A DNA stretch of 64,000 nt from Streptomyces vietnamensis (GTDB taxonomy: Bacteria > Actinomycetota > Actinomycetes > Streptomycetales > Streptomycetaceae), in NCBI RefSeq assembly GCF_000830005.1, contig NZ_CP010407.1:1579001-1643000 (forward strand), read 5' to 3'. The number at the start of each line of letters is the position of its first letter. Position 1 is the stretch's first letter. Under the pieces are notes generated by a model that searched no databases, was not told where the DNA came from, and was given only the letters and a program-made list of their open reading frames with translations. Positions 11,356 to 20,824 of the stretch are shown in pieces. Both the position numbers and the translations under genes were made by a program.

Positions 11356-11826
11356 TCAGATAATCACTTCGACACCCTCGCCGGGCGGATTACCTGATAC
11401 CCGTTCGGACTCAAGAGCGTTCTGAAGGATGATCACGGCGGCGGCCTGGTCGATGACGGACCGCCCCTTCTTCGCCTTCACGCCCGAGGCCCGCAGGCCC
11501 TGGGTCGCGGTGACGGTGGTCATCCGCTCGTCGACGAGGCGGACCGGGACCGGGGCGATGCCCTTGGCCATCTCCCGGGCGAAGGCGCGGACCTTGGTCG
11601 CGGCCGGGCCCTCCCGCCCGCTGAGCGAGCGGGGCAGGCCCACGACGACCTCGATCGGCTCGTACTCCTCGACGATCTGGCGGAGCCGCCGGTGGGCGGC
11701 CGGGACGTCGCGTCCCGGCACGGTCTCCACCGGCGTGGCGAGGACCCCGTCGGGGTCGCACGAGGCGACCCCGATCCGGGCGTCCCCGACGTCGACCGCG
11801 AGACGGCGGCCGCGGCGCATCGTCAC
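11356..11826 (-). CDS. ruvX: Putative Holliday-junction resolvase / pre-16S rRNA nuclease RuvX (YqgF)
   Basis: 156-aa RNase-H-fold nuclease of the YqgF family, thought to finish 16S rRNA 5' maturation. Visible motifs: [13 protein letters not shown] near the N-terminus, Val-Val-Val-Gly-Leu-Pro in the middle, the Asp-Glu-Arg-Met-Thr-Thr strand and the C-terminal Asp-Gln-Ala-Ala-Ala. I prefer the GTG at 11826: it overlaps the alaS TGA by 4 bp and has a GGTGGAG site 5 nt upstream. The ATG at 11820 (154 aa) is the alternative. The TnpB element begins within 41 nt of its stop, and the C-terminus appears intact. Confidence 0.93.
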   Translation of the reverse strand: MTMRRGRRLAVDVGDARIGVASCDPDGVLATPVETVPGRDVPAAHRRLRQIVEEYEPIEVVVGLPRSLSGREGPAATKVRAFAREMAKGIAPVPVRLVDERMTTVTATQGLRASGVKAKKGRSVIDQAAAVIILQNALESERVSGNPPGEGVEVII

Positions 11827-14492
11827 GCCGTCTCCACCACGAGGCGCTCGACCGCGGCGATGGCCTCGCCGACGGCCTCCGGGTTCTGGCCGCCGCCCTG
11901 GGCGACGTCCGGCTTGCCGCCGCCACCGCCGCCGAGGGTCTTGGCGGCCGTGCGGACCAGCTCGCCGGCCTTGAGGCCGCGCTCGCGGGCGGCCTCGTTG
12001 GTGGCGATGACCGTCAGCGGCTTGCCGCCCACCGTGGTGAACAGGGCCACGACGGCCGGGCGGTCCGAGGGGATGCGGCCGCGGACGTCGAGGACCAGCT
12101 TGCGCAGGTCGTCGGCGCCGGTGCCGTCCGGGACCTGCCCGGTGACGAGGGCGACGCCGCGGATGTCGCGGGCGGAGTCGACGAGACCGGCGGCGGCCTG
12201 CAGGACCTTCTCCGCGCGGAACTTCTCGATCTCCTTCTCGGCGTCCTTCAGCTTGCCGAGCATGGAGGAGATCTTCTCCGGCAGCTCCTCCGGGCGGCCC
12301 TTGACGAGCTCCTGGAGCTGGGCGACGACCGTGTGCTCGCGGGCGAGGAAGTTGTACGCGTCGACGCCGACGAGGGCCTCGATGCGGCGCACGCCGGAGC
12401 CGATGGACGACTCGCCGAGCAGCTTCACCAGGCCCAGCTGGGCGGTGTTGTTGACGTGCGTGCCGCCGCACAGCTCCTTGGAGAAGTCGCCGATGGTGAC
12501 GACGCGGACCTGCTCGCCGTACTTCTCGCCGAACTCGGCGATGGCACCCTGGCGCTTGGCCTCGTTGATCGGCATGACCTCGGCGTGGACCTCCAGCTCG
12601 CGCGAGAGGACCTCGTTGATCTTCTGCTCGACGTCGGTGAGGACCGTGCCGGGAACGGCGTTCGGCGAGCCGAAGTCGAAGCGGAAGCGGCCGGGCTGGT
12701 TCTCGGAACCGGCCTGGGCGGCCGTCGGGCCGAGGGCGTCGCGCAGCGCCTGGTGGGTGAGGTGCGTGGCGGAGTGGGCGCGGGCGATGGCCCGGCGGCG
12801 CTTGACGTCGATGGTGGCGTAGGCGGTGGAGCCCACGGTCACCTCGCCGACCTGCACCGAACCCTTGTGGACCGAGACGCCCGGGACCGGCTGCTGGACG
12901 TCGCGGACCTCGATGACGGCACCGCTGTGCAGCTTGATGCGGCCCTGGTCGGCGATCTGGCCGCCGCCCTCGGCGTAGAACGGGGTGCGGTCGAGGACGA
13001 CCTCGACCTCGTCGCCCTCGGAGGCGGCCGGCGAGGGGACGCCGTTCACGAGGAGGCCGACGACCGTGGTCTCGCCCTCGGTGTTGGTGTAACCGGTGAA
13101 CTGGGTGGCGCCGTTGGTGTCGGCGATCTCCCGGTACGCGGTCATGTCGGCGTGGCCGGTCTTCTTGGCCTTGGCGTCGGCCTTGGCCCGGTCCCGCTGC
13201 TCCTTCATCAGGCGGCGGAAGCCGTCCTCGTCCACGGAGAGGCCCTGCTCGGCGGCCATCTCCAGGGTGAGGTCGATCGGGAAGCCCCAGGTGTCGTGGA
13301 GCAGGAAGGCCTTCTCGCCGGCGAGGACCGTGCCGCCGGCGGCCTTGGTCTCGGTGACGGCGGTGTCGAGGATGTTGGTGCCGCCCTTGAGGGCCTTCAG
13401 GAAGGCGGCCTCTTCGGCGAGGGCGACGGTCTCGATGCGCTTGCGGTCGGTGACCAGCTCCGGGTACTGCTCGCCCATCGTGTTGATCACGGTGTCGACG
13501 AGGTCCTGGACGACCGGGCCGGTGGCGCCGAGGAGGCGCATGTTGCGGACGGCGCGGCGCATGATGCGGCGCAGCACGTAGCCGCGGCCCTCGTTGCCCG
13601 GGGTGACGCCGTCGCCGATGAGCATGACGGACGTACGCATGTGGTCGGCGACCACGCGCAGCGAGACGTCGCTGTCGTGGGCCTTGCCGTAGGCGACGCC
13701 GGTGAGCTCGGTGGCCTTGTCGATGACGACCTTGAGGGTGTCCGTCTCGTACATGTTCTGGACGCCCTGGAGGATCATCGCCAGGCGCTCGAGGCCGAGG
13801 CCCGTGTCGATGTTCTTCGACGGCAGCTCGCCGAGGATCGGGAAGTCCTCCTTGCCGGAGCCCTCACCGCGCTCGTACTGCATGAAGACCAGGTTCCAGA
13901 TCTCCACGTACCGCTCGTCGTTGACGGCCGGGCCGCCCTCGACGCCGAAGTCGGGGCCGCGGTCGTAGTTGATCTCGGAGCAGGGGCCGCAGGGGCCGGG
14001 GACGCCCATGGACCAGTAGTTGTCCTTCTTGCCGAGGCGCTGGATGCGCTCGGCCGGGACGCCGATGACGTCGCGCCAGATCTGCTCGGCCTCGTCGTCC
14101 TCCTTGTAGACGGTGATCCAGAGCTTCTCCGGCTCCAGCCCGTAGCCGCCGTGCTCCACCGGGGTGGTCAGCAGCTCCCAGGCGAGCTTGATGGCGCCTT
14201 CCTTGAAGTAGTCGCCGAAGGAGAAGTTGCCGCACATCTGGAAGAACGTGCCGTGCCGGGTGGTCTTGCCGACCTCCTCGATGTCCGGCGTGCGCACGCA
14301 CTTCTGCACGCTGGAGGCGCGCGTGAAGGGCGGCTTGACCTCGCCCAGGAAGTAGGGCTTGAACGGCACCATGCCGGCCGGGACGAGCAGCAGAGTCGGG
14401 TCGTCCGCGATGAGCGACGCCGAAGGGACGACGGTGTGACCGCGCTCCTCGAAGAAGCTCAGCCAGCGGCGGCGGATTTCAGCCGACTCCAT
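11823..14492 (-). CDS. alaS: Alanyl-tRNA synthetase
   Basis: 889-aa class II synthetase with all parts in order: the catalytic core from the N-terminus (Phe-Phe-Glu-Glu-Arg-Gly-His, then motif 2 and 3 regions including [12 protein letters not shown]), the editing domain with His-Ser-Ala-Thr-His-Leu and the Cys-Gly-Gly-Thr-His zinc motif, and a C-terminal DHHA1-type domain ending in a Gly-rich Gly-Gly-Gly-Gly-Gly-Lys segment. ATG at 14492 with a GAGGACC site. It shares one base with the upstream gene's stop (TGATG) and overlaps ruvX downstream, so it is translationally coupled at both ends. Confidence 0.97.
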   Translation of the reverse strand: MESAEIRRRWLSFFEERGHTVVPSASLIADDPTLLLVPAGMVPFKPYFLGEVKPPFTRASSVQKCVRTPDIEEVGKTTRHGTFFQMCGNFSFGDYFKEGAIKLAWELLTTPVEHGGYGLEPEKLWITVYKEDDEAEQIWRDVIGVPAERIQRLGKKDNYWSMGVPGPCGPCSEINYDRGPDFGVEGGPAVNDERYVEIWNLVFMQYERGEGSGKEDFPILGELPSKNIDTGLGLERLAMILQGVQNMYETDTLKVVIDKATELTGVAYGKAHDSDVSLRVVADHMRTSVMLIGDGVTPGNEGRGYVLRRIMRRAVRNMRLLGATGPVVQDLVDTVINTMGEQYPELVTDRKRIETVALAEEAAFLKALKGGTNILDTAVTETKAAGGTVLAGEKAFLLHDTWGFPIDLTLEMAAEQGLSVDEDGFRRLMKEQRDRAKADAKAKKTGHADMTAYREIADTNGATQFTGYTNTEGETTVVGLLVNGVPSPAASEGDEVEVVLDRTPFYAEGGGQIADQGRIKLHSGAVIEVRDVQQPVPGVSVHKGSVQVGEVTVGSTAYATIDVKRRRAIARAHSATHLTHQALRDALGPTAAQAGSENQPGRFRFDFGSPNAVPGTVLTDVEQKINEVLSRELEVHAEVMPINEAKRQGAIAEFGEKYGEQVRVVTIGDFSKELCGGTHVNNTAQLGLVKLLGESSIGSGVRRIEALVGVDAYNFLAREHTVVAQLQELVKGRPEELPEKISSMLGKLKDAEKEIEKFRAEKVLQAAAGLVDSARDIRGVALVTGQVPDGTGADDLRKLVLDVRGRIPSDRPAVVALFTTVGGKPLTVIATNEAARERGLKAGELVRTAAKTLGGGGGGKPDVAQGGGQNPEAVGEAIAAVERLVVETA

Positions 14493-14845
14493 CAGTGGTC
14501 CTCATTCCGGTTGTACGAACTCGAAGGCATCTTGGAAAACGAATAGGTGGTCGGGTGCGCGACCGGGCCGAGCGCGGCCCTCCGGCGCGGCTCCGGCAGC
14601 TCCCGGCCCTGGTCCACAGGGGCTTCCAGGCCGAGCGCCTCGCCCAGCTCGGCCTCCCGCTGGACCATGCCCGCACGGACGTCGAGGGCGAAGTCCTTGA
14701 GCCGGTGGCCGGTCTCGACGGCCTTGTTCGCCGCCTGGGCGGCGAGGCTCTCGGGGGTCAACTGCTTCAGCTTCCGGTTGACCTTGGTGGTGGCCCACAC
14801 GCCGGCGGCTGCGCCGGCCGTGAACCAGAACGTGCGGCGGAACAT
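14492..14845 (-). CDS. Conserved hypothetical protein, DUF6167-like
   Basis: 117-aa protein upstream of alaS. It has a short hydrophobic N-terminus ([12 protein letters not shown]) that may anchor it in the membrane, then an amphipathic, Ala/Glu/Arg-rich helix. Small proteins of this type between a DUF948 protein and alaS are conserved in Streptomyces; I believe this is the DUF6167 family but cannot run the search. The stop and the alaS start share an A (TGATG), and the DUF948 gene ends 6 nt upstream. Function unknown. Confidence 0.8.
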   Translation of the reverse strand: MFRRTFWFTAGAAAGVWATTKVNRKLKQLTPESLAAQAANKAVETGHRLKDFALDVRAGMVQREAELGEALGLEAPVDQGRELPEPRRRAALGPVAHPTTYSFSKMPSSSYNRNEDH

Positions 14846-14851
14846 CGCGGC

Positions 14852-15289
14852 TCAGCCCTTCTGCTTCCGGCGTCGCGAGGACGGCACGGTACGGCCGACG
14901 ATCACAGTACGGCGGACGGCGGCCCGGGGCGCGTCCTCCGCCTCGCGGCCCCGGCCGAGCGCCCGGCGGACGCCGTAGCCGAAGGCGGCCACCTTGACGA
15001 GCGGGCCGCCGAAGGTGGAGGCGACGGTCGTGGACAGCGCGGAGGCGTTGGAGGTGACCTCCTGGACGTCCGAGGCGATGGCGTCGACCCGGTCGAGCTG
15101 GGTCTGTGCCGAGCGCACGGTCGCGGAGGCGTCGGCCAGCAGGGGAACGGCCTGCTCGGTCACGTCCGCCACCAGCTTGGTGGTCGCCCTGAGCGTCTGC
15201 GCCAGCCTCACCAGCACCACGGCGAGGAAGGAGACGAGGATCGCCCAGAACACGGCCACCAGGATCCCGGCAACCTCTCCACCGGTCAC
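14852..15289 (-). CDS. DUF948 family membrane protein
   Basis: 145-aa protein with one N-terminal transmembrane helix (about residues 6-28, Val-Ala-Val-Phe-Trp-Ala-Ile-Leu-Val) and a long amphipathic helix rich in Thr, Ala and Val, typical of DUF948. It ends in a basic tail (Ser-Ser-Arg-Arg-Arg-Lys-Gln-Lys). The start is GTG at 15289; the ribosome-binding site is weak (GAGAGCGG). It is the first gene of the alaS operon on this strand and lies 168 nt from the divergent STAND ATPase gene at 15458. Function unknown; a cell-envelope scaffold is a guess. Confidence 0.85.
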   Translation of the reverse strand: MTGGEVAGILVAVFWAILVSFLAVVLVRLAQTLRATTKLVADVTEQAVPLLADASATVRSAQTQLDRVDAIASDVQEVTSNASALSTTVASTFGGPLVKVAAFGYGVRRALGRGREAEDAPRAAVRRTVIVGRTVPSSRRRKQKG

Positions 15290-15457
15290 TGTGCACCGCT
15301 CTCTGCTGTCGTGGGCCTGTCGTCGGGCCTGTGAAAAGTCGTCTCCCGACCCTATCGCGCCCGGGCTGTCCTGCCGTACCGCATTACCGCCCGTGGGACG
15401 GGAGTTACGGGAACCCGATTGTACGGAGTGCGCGCGGGTGAGTACGCTCCGTGTCCC

Positions 15458-17665
15458 ATGCGACGGAGCAATCTCCCGGCGGAGCTGAACCGGTTCGTCG
15501 GACGGACCGCCGAGGAGGCCGCACTGACGGCGCTCCTCGAGACATCCCGCCTGGTCACGGTCGTGGGCGTCGGCGGGGTCGGCAAGACACGGCTTGCGCT
15601 GCGGGCTGCCGCGGGAGCGCAGAAACGCTACGGCGAGGGGGTCAGGCTCGCCGAGCTCGCGCCGCTGCGCGACCCGGATCTGGTGGCGTACGCCCTGGTC
15701 GAGGCGCTCGGTCTGACCGACCACACGCCGAGGGCCCCGCGCGAGGTGCTGCTGGAGCACCTGGCGGAGCGGCGGATGCTGCTGGTGATCGACGGTTTCG
15801 AGCACCTGGTGGAGAGCTGCGCGCCGCTGGTGCGGGAGCTCCTGGCCCGTGCGCCCGGTCTCACCGTGCTCGCGGTCGGCCGGCGGCCGCTGCGGGTGGC
15901 GGGCGAGGCGGTGTTCCCGCTGGCACCGATGGACGAGGCGGACGCGGTGGCGCTCCTCGCCGAGCGGGCGGCGGAGGCGGGCGCGCCGGACTTCGCAGGT
16001 ACGGGTACGGGGACGGGCACGGGGACGGTCGTGGCCCCGGAGCCCGGCACGGCGGCCGTACGGGAGCTGTGCCGGCGCCTCGACGGCATTCCGCTCGCCC
16101 TGGAACTCGCGGCCAGCCGCCTCCCGCTCCTCTCGGTCGAGCAGATGCTGCACCGTCTCGACGACCGCTTCCGTCTCCTAGCGGACGGCGAGCGCGGGGC
16201 GCTTCCCCGCCATCAGACGCTGCGCACCGCGATCGGCTGGAGCCACGAGCTGTGCACCCCGGAGGAGCGGCTGCTCTGGGCACGGCTCTCGGTGTTCGCC
16301 GGCCCCTTCGACCTGGAGGCGGTGGAGTACGTGTGCGGGGGCCCGGAGCTGCCGCCGGAGCGGGTCCTCGACCACCTCGGGGGTCTGCTCGCGCAGTCGC
16401 TCGTGTCGCGGGAGGACACGCCCGCGGGTCCTTCGTACCGGCTTCTGGACACGGTCGCCGCGTACGGGGCGGAGTGGCTGGCGGCGCTCGGCGACACGGA
16501 GCGGATGCGGCGGCGGCACCGCGACTGGTACATGGGTCTGGCCACCTGGTGCGAGCTGGAGTGGTTCAGTCCGCGCCAGGCGGAGGTGGCGGCCCGTACG
16601 GACGTGGCGCTGCCCAATCTGCGGGCGGCGCTCGACGTGTGCCTCGAATTCCCGGAGGACGCGCACCTCGCCCAGCACCTGGCGGGCACGCTCTGGTTCG
16701 CCTGGGTGGGCTGCGGGCGGCTTTCGGAGGGCCGGCACTGGCTGGAGCGGGCGGTCGCGCTGGAGTCGGGGCACGAGGAGGCGCGGCTCAAGGCGCTGTG
16801 GGTGCTCGGGTACGTGGCGGTCCTGCAGGGGGACGGTACGGCGGCGGTGGCGGCGCTCCACGAGTGCGGGGAGCGGGCCCGGTCCTCGCGGAACGCGCTG
16901 GCGGAGGCGTACGCGACGCACCGGATGGGCTGTCTGGCGCTGCTGTCGGACGATCTGCCGCGGGCCGAGTCGCTGATCGGGCGGGCGCTGGACTCCTACC
17001 GGGAGCTCGGCGAGCTCAACAGCAATGTGCTGATGGGGCAGGTCGAGGTGGCGATGACGCGGGCCTTCCGGGGCGACCTGGAGGGGGCGGTCGCGATCTG
17101 CCGGGAGGTCCGGGAGGTCTGCGAGGAGCGCGGGGAGCTCTGGACCCGGGCGTACGCCCTCTACGTCCTGGCGTTCTCGGCGTGGACCCGGGAGGCGTAC
17201 GGGGAGGCGCGGGAGCTGCTCACCGAGTGCGTCTCGATCAACCACACCTTCCGCGACCTGGTGGGGCTCGTCCTGGCGATCGAGCTGCTCGCGCTCGTGA
17301 CGGTGAGCGAGGGGGACCCGGCGGAGGCGGCGCTCCTCCAGGGGGCCGTGGTGCCGGTGTGGGACACGGTGGGCATCCGCCTCTTCGGCTCGGCGGCGTT
17401 CGACGGGCCGAGGGCGCTGTGCGCGCAGCGGGCGTCGGAGGCGCTGGGCGCGGAGGCGTTCGACGTCGCGGTCCAGGAGGGGCGGCACCTCCCGCTCGAC
17501 GCGGTCGTGGAGCGCGCGCTCGCCGGGCGCCGGGATCCGGCCGTCGGCGGCGCGGCGGACGCGACGGCCCCGCGTCCCTTCCGTACGGCCCGGTCCGCGG
17601 CGGTCCCGGGAACGCGGAAGCCCGCCGGCTCCCCCACCGGAAAGGGCGGGGAAGCGGCGGGCTGA
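15458..17665 (+). CDS. STAND-class NB-ARC ATPase with TPR-like C-terminus, no DNA-binding domain
   Basis: 735-aa signal-transduction ATPase. Near the N-terminus is Arg-Phe-Val-Gly-Arg, then Walker A GVGGVGKT (residues 37-44), Walker B Leu-Leu-Val-Ile-Asp-Gly-Phe-Glu (109-116) and the Gly-Ile-Pro-Leu-Ala-Leu motif (about 211-216). A winged-helix region follows, then about 350 residues of helical TPR-like repeats. Unlike AfsR-type proteins it lacks an N-terminal SARP domain, and unlike MalT it lacks a C-terminal LuxR helix-turn-helix. A (Gly-Thr)5 repeat at 15998-16027 lies in the ATPase domain and could vary in length. Start chosen at the ATG of 15458; TTG at 15419 would add 13 residues. The gene is convergent with rpsD. 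Confidence 0.85.
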   Translation: MRRSNLPAELNRFVGRTAEEAALTALLETSRLVTVVGVGGVGKTRLALRAAAGAQKRYGEGVRLAELAPLRDPDLVAYALVEALGLTDHTPRAPREVLLEHLAERRMLLVIDGFEHLVESCAPLVRELLARAPGLTVLAVGRRPLRVAGEAVFPLAPMDEADAVALLAERAAEAGAPDFAGTGTGTGTGTVVAPEPGTAAVRELCRRLDGIPLALELAASRLPLLSVEQMLHRLDDRFRLLADGERGALPRHQTLRTAIGWSHELCTPEERLLWARLSVFAGPFDLEAVEYVCGGPELPPERVLDHLGGLLAQSLVSREDTPAGPSYRLLDTVAAYGAEWLAALGDTERMRRRHRDWYMGLATWCELEWFSPRQAEVAARTDVALPNLRAALDVCLEFPEDAHLAQHLAGTLWFAWVGCGRLSEGRHWLERAVALESGHEEARLKALWVLGYVAVLQGDGTAAVAALHECGERARSSRNALAEAYATHRMGCLALLSDDLPRAESLIGRALDSYRELGELNSNVLMGQVEVAMTRAFRGDLEGAVAICREVREVCEERGELWTRAYALYVLAFSAWTREAYGEARELLTECVSINHTFRDLVGLVLAIELLALVTVSEGDPAEAALLQGAVVPVWDTVGIRLFGSAAFDGPRALCAQRASEALGAEAFDVAVQEGRHLPLDAVVERALAGRRDPAVGGAADATAPRPFRTARSAAVPGTRKPAGSPTGKGGEAAG

Positions 17666-17699
17666 ACACCGCAGGGGTGGTACTACGCCTGTACTGAGA

Positions 17700-18314
17700 T
17701 CAGCGGGCGTAGTACTCGACGACCAGCTGCTCGTCGCAGATGACCGGGATTTCCTTGCGGTTCGGGTCGCGGTCGAGGCGGAAGGCCAGGGCCTTCAGGT
17801 TGACCTGCAGGTAGCGCGGGGTCTCGCCGTCGGCGGCGAAGCCACCCTCACGGGCCATCTCGAACAGCGGCTTGTTGCGGCTGCGCTCGCGGACCATGAC
17901 GACGTCGTCCGGACGGACACGGAACGACGGCTTGTCGACCTTGCCACCGTTGACCTGGATGTGACCGTGCACGACCATCTGGCGGGCCTGGTAGATGGTG
18001 CGGGCGATGCCCGAACGCAGGACCAGGGCGTCGAGGCGACGCTCGAGCTCGACGACCAGCGCCTCGCCCGTCTTGCCCTCGGCCTTCTTGGCGCGGTCGT
18101 AGGCGCGCGCCATCTGGCGCTCGCTGATGTCGTACTGGGCGCGCAGACGCTGCTTCTCGAGCAGACGGACCTTGTAGTCCGAGTTCTGCTTGCGGCCACG
18201 GCCGTGCTCGCCCGGCGGGTAGGGGCGGGCCTCGAAGTACTTGACGGCCTTCGGGGTCAGCGCGATGCCGAGGGCACGCGACTTCTTGACCTTGGGACGG
18301 GACTGGTTCGCCAT
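17700..18314 (-). CDS. rpsD: 30S ribosomal protein S4
   Basis: 204-aa S4 with the S4 RNA-binding domain ([10 protein letters not shown] and His-Gly-His-Ile-Gln-Val-Asn-Gly) and the usual C-terminus. Here rpsD stands alone, away from the alpha operon, as is usual in Streptomyces. ATG at 18314 with an AGAGAGG ribosome-binding site. A 334-nt gene-free region separates it from rarA upstream, so it has its own promoter and leader. S4 often controls its own mRNA; a leader element is possible but not proven here. Confidence 0.97.
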   Translation of the reverse strand: MANQSRPKVKKSRALGIALTPKAVKYFEARPYPPGEHGRGRKQNSDYKVRLLEKQRLRAQYDISERQMARAYDRAKKAEGKTGEALVVELERRLDALVLRSGIARTIYQARQMVVHGHIQVNGGKVDKPSFRVRPDDVVMVRERSRNKPLFEMAREGGFAADGETPRYLQVNLKALAFRLDRDPNRKEIPVICDEQLVVEYYAR

Positions 18315-18648
18315 GAACCAACCTCTCTATCTGTACGAATACGGCTTCACCAGGGTTAGGGGAGGTCGCATCCGCAGCCCGGGAAACCCGTCTGGTCCGT
18401 ACGGGACGGACGTGGCGGGCAGCCGCTCCCAGGTCTGGGCACATACGTGCAGCACGCGAACGACCCATCGCCGCTCCCGGGAATCCGGGTGGTGATGGGT
18501 GGCCCGCGACACCTTCGAAGGTGCGCGACGCTCCTGGAAACCCCGCCCGAGGGCCAGGTCTCCGGCTGACTGTCCCGTTCTGGTGGTTCCGACCGGAGTC
18601 GGACACGGGACGCAGCGATCCGCACCAGTGTACCGGGTCGGACGGGCC
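18315..18648 (-). promoter_or_regulatory. Gene-free rpsD upstream region (promoter and possible S4 leader)
   Basis: 334 nt with no supportable gene. On the transcribed (minus) strand I see a perfect 14-bp palindrome at 18510-18523 (cacctt-cg-aaggtg), flanked by further short complementary GC stretches. A purine-rich ribosome-binding site is just before the ATG. I cannot fix the promoter: a TACACT hexamer near 18630 lacks a good -35. Candidate for an autoregulatory S4 site, as inference only. Confidence 0.4.
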
Positions 18649-20004
18649 CTAGATCCCCTCGCCCTTCAGACGGGCCCGTACGCGCTCCACCACGTCCGCG
18701 TATCTCGCCTCCGCTCCGTGGCGCGTGGGCTCGTAGTACCGGCGGCCGTGGATCGCGTCCGGGGCGTACTGCTGGGCCGCGATGCCGCCCGGTACGTCGT
18801 GGGGGTACACGTACCCCTGGGCGTGGCCGAGTTTGGCGGCGCCCTTGTAGTGGCCGTCGCGCAGGTGCGGGGGGACCGGGCCCGCGAGGCCGCCCCGTAC
18901 GTCGGCGAGGGCGGCGCCGATCGCGGTCGTCGCCGTGTTCGACTTCGGGGCGAGGGCCAGGGCGATGGTGGCGTGGCTCAGGGTGAGGGCGGCCTCGGGG
19001 AAGCCGATCATGGCGACGGCCTGGGCGGCGGCGACGGCGATCGGCAGGGCATTGGGATCGGCGAGGCCGATGTCCTCGCTCGCGGAGATCATCAGGCGGC
19101 GGGCGATGAAGCGCGGGTCCTCCCCCGCCTCGATCATCCGCGCCAGGTAGTGCAGGGCCGCGTCCACGTCCGAGCCGCGGATCGACTTGATGAGCGCGCT
19201 GGCCACGTCGTAGTGCTGGTCGCCGTCCCGGTCGTACCTCACGGCCGCGCGGTCGACGGTCTCCTCGACGGTCTGGAGGGTGATCTCCTGCTCGCCCTTG
19301 GCGATCGCCGCGCCCGCCGCGGCCTCCAGGGCGGTCAGGGCCCGCCGGGCGTCGCCGCCGGCGACGCGCAGGAGGTGCGCCTCGGCGTCCTCCGGCAGGG
19401 TCACGGCCCCGCCGAGCCCCCGCTCGCCGGTGAGCGCCCGGGCCATCAGGCCCTTCAGGTCCTCGTCGGTGAGCGGCTCCAGGGTGAGGAGCAGGGAGCG
19501 GGAGAGGAGCGGGGAGATGACGGAGAAGTAGGGGTTCTCGGTGGTGGCGGCGATCAGCGTCACCCAGCGGTTCTCGACGGCCGGCAGGAGCGAGTCCTGC
19601 TGGGCCTTGGAGAAGCGGTGGATCTCGTCGAGGAAGAGGACGGTCTCCTTGCCGAAGCCGCCCACCGCGCGCCGGGCGCCGTCGATGACGGCCCGGACCT
19701 CCTTGACGCCGGCGGTGATCGCGGACAGCTCCACGAAGCGCTTGTTCGTGGCCTTCGAGACGACGTACGCGAGGGTCGTCTTCCCGATCCCCGGCGGGCC
19801 CCAGAGGATCACCGAGGAGGCGCCGGCGGGGCCGCCGTCGCCGTCCCCGACGAGTCGGCGCAGCGGCGATCCGGGCTTGAGCAGGTGCTGCTGGCCCACC
19901 ACCTCTTCGAGGGTGCGGGGGCGCATCCGGACGGCCAGCGGGCTGCTGGCCGGGTCCTTCTCCTGGCGGTCTTCGGCTGCTGCGGTAAAGAGGTCGGGCT
20001 CCAC
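18649..20004 (-). CDS. rarA: Replication-associated recombination protein A (RarA/MgsA AAA ATPase)
   Basis: 451-aa AAA+ clamp-loader-like ATPase acting at stalled forks. It has Walker [10 protein letters not shown], Walker B in Val-Leu-Phe-Leu-Asp-Glu-Ile-His, the Thr-Thr-Glu-Asn-Pro sensor, and the C-terminal tetramerisation region with Tyr-Lys-Gly-Ala-Ala and Tyr-Pro-His-Asp near the end. The N-terminal [13 protein letters not shown] is typical. The start is GTG at 20004. It lies 42 nt after the VKOR gene and 334 nt before rpsD on the same strand. Confidence 0.94.
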   Translation of the reverse strand: MEPDLFTAAAEDRQEKDPASSPLAVRMRPRTLEEVVGQQHLLKPGSPLRRLVGDGDGGPAGASSVILWGPPGIGKTTLAYVVSKATNKRFVELSAITAGVKEVRAVIDGARRAVGGFGKETVLFLDEIHRFSKAQQDSLLPAVENRWVTLIAATTENPYFSVISPLLSRSLLLTLEPLTDEDLKGLMARALTGERGLGGAVTLPEDAEAHLLRVAGGDARRALTALEAAAGAAIAKGEQEITLQTVEETVDRAAVRYDRDGDQHYDVASALIKSIRGSDVDAALHYLARMIEAGEDPRFIARRLMISASEDIGLADPNALPIAVAAAQAVAMIGFPEAALTLSHATIALALAPKSNTATTAIGAALADVRGGLAGPVPPHLRDGHYKGAAKLGHAQGYVYPHDVPGGIAAQQYAPDAIHGRRYYEPTRHGAEARYADVVERVRARLKGEGI

Positions 20005-20046
20005 GTCATGAAGCCTAAGTCAGGGCACTGACAGGGCCGCCCCGGC

Positions 20047-20673
20047 TCAGCCGGTCCAGAAGTCCCACCAGCGGGTCAGGATCAGCATGCCGATGATCCC
20101 GATGTGCAGGACCGGCAGGATCCAGGTGAACTCGTCGAAGAAGGTCTTCAGGCCGCCGGGGGCGGGGATCACGCCGTGGCGCACGTTGTGCGAGGTCACG
20201 TACCAGAACATGACGATGGTGGCGACCCAGGCGAGGCAGCACCACAGGCAGAGCGAGTTGATCTCGTACAGCGACTGGTACATCAGCCAGGTGCAGAAGC
20301 CGACGCCGAAGAGGGTGCCGGCGTTGAGGCCGAGCCAGTACCAGCGGCGGTAGCGGGCGCCGGCGAGCAGGCCGACGCCGATCGCGATCACCATGGCGTA
20401 CGTGACGAGGCCGAGCATCGGGTTCGGGAAGCCGAAGACCGAGGCCTGCTCGCTCTTCATGATGTTGCCGCAGGAGACGATCGGGTTGAGGCTGCAGCCC
20501 GGCGTGAAATTGGGGTCTTCGAGCAGCTTGAACTTGTCGATGGTGATGACCCAGGCGGCGAGCAGTCCGGCCGCTCCGGTGATCACGAGGAGCCAGGAGA
20601 AGGCCCGGCTCGCCCCGATCGTGCCGCCGCCGTCCCGGCCGGAGCCGACCTCGTCCACCGCTGCCTTCGCCAT
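20047..20673 (-). CDS. Vitamin K epoxide reductase (VKOR) family membrane protein
   Basis: 208-aa membrane protein with about five hydrophobic helices. The paired cysteine sets of bacterial VKOR are present: Cys in Pro-Gly-Cys-Ser and Val-Ser-Cys-Gly-Asn on the loop side, and the catalytic Cys-Leu-Trp-Cys. In actinobacteria these proteins use menaquinone to reoxidise a DsbA-like partner and form disulfides outside the cell. A DsbA/thioredoxin-fold protein with Cys-Pro-Asp-Cys is present at 58391 in this window, but it is cytoplasmic-looking and probably not the partner. ATG at 20673 with AAAAGGTG. Upstream lies a 17-bp direct repeat (20740-20775). Confidence 0.93.
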   Translation of the reverse strand: MAKAAVDEVGSGRDGGGTIGASRAFSWLLVITGAAGLLAAWVITIDKFKLLEDPNFTPGCSLNPIVSCGNIMKSEQASVFGFPNPMLGLVTYAMVIAIGVGLLAGARYRRWYWLGLNAGTLFGVGFCTWLMYQSLYEINSLCLWCCLAWVATIVMFWYVTSHNVRHGVIPAPGGLKTFFDEFTWILPVLHIGIIGMLILTRWWDFWTG

Positions 20674-20739
20674 GTCACCTTTTCCCTCGCTCGACCGGCC
20701 TTGTGGGCACGGTCATTCTGCAACACGGACCTGTCGCCG

Positions 20740-20775
20740 GGCCGTTCGCGCGGGATAAGGCCGTTCGCGCGGGAT
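20740..20775. repeat. 17-bp direct repeat upstream of the VKOR gene
   Basis: The 17-bp sequence ggccgttcgcgcgggat occurs at 20740-20756 and again at 20759-20775, a 19-bp period. It lies between the VKOR start (20673) and the hisS terminator. Two tandem sites one to two helical turns apart suggest a protein-binding site, but no regulator can be named. Confidence 0.6.
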
Positions 20776-20777
20776 GA

Positions 20778-20814
20778 GGAAGGGCCCGGACCAGGGTGCG
20801 GTCCGGGCCCTTCC
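20778..20814 (-). terminator. Terminator after hisS
   Basis: Perfect 15-bp inverted repeat, arms 20778-20792 and 20800-20814 with a 7-nt loop, starting 11 bp beyond the hisS stop. GC-rich, without a strong U tract. Confidence 0.8.
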
Positions 20815-20824
20815 GTACGGCGGA

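Noticed and set aside
12333..14546. Plus-strand reading frame of over 700 codons opposite alaS
   Set aside because: Shadow of alaS; Leu/Val/Asp/Gly-rich repetitive composition typical of antisense frames in GC-rich DNA.
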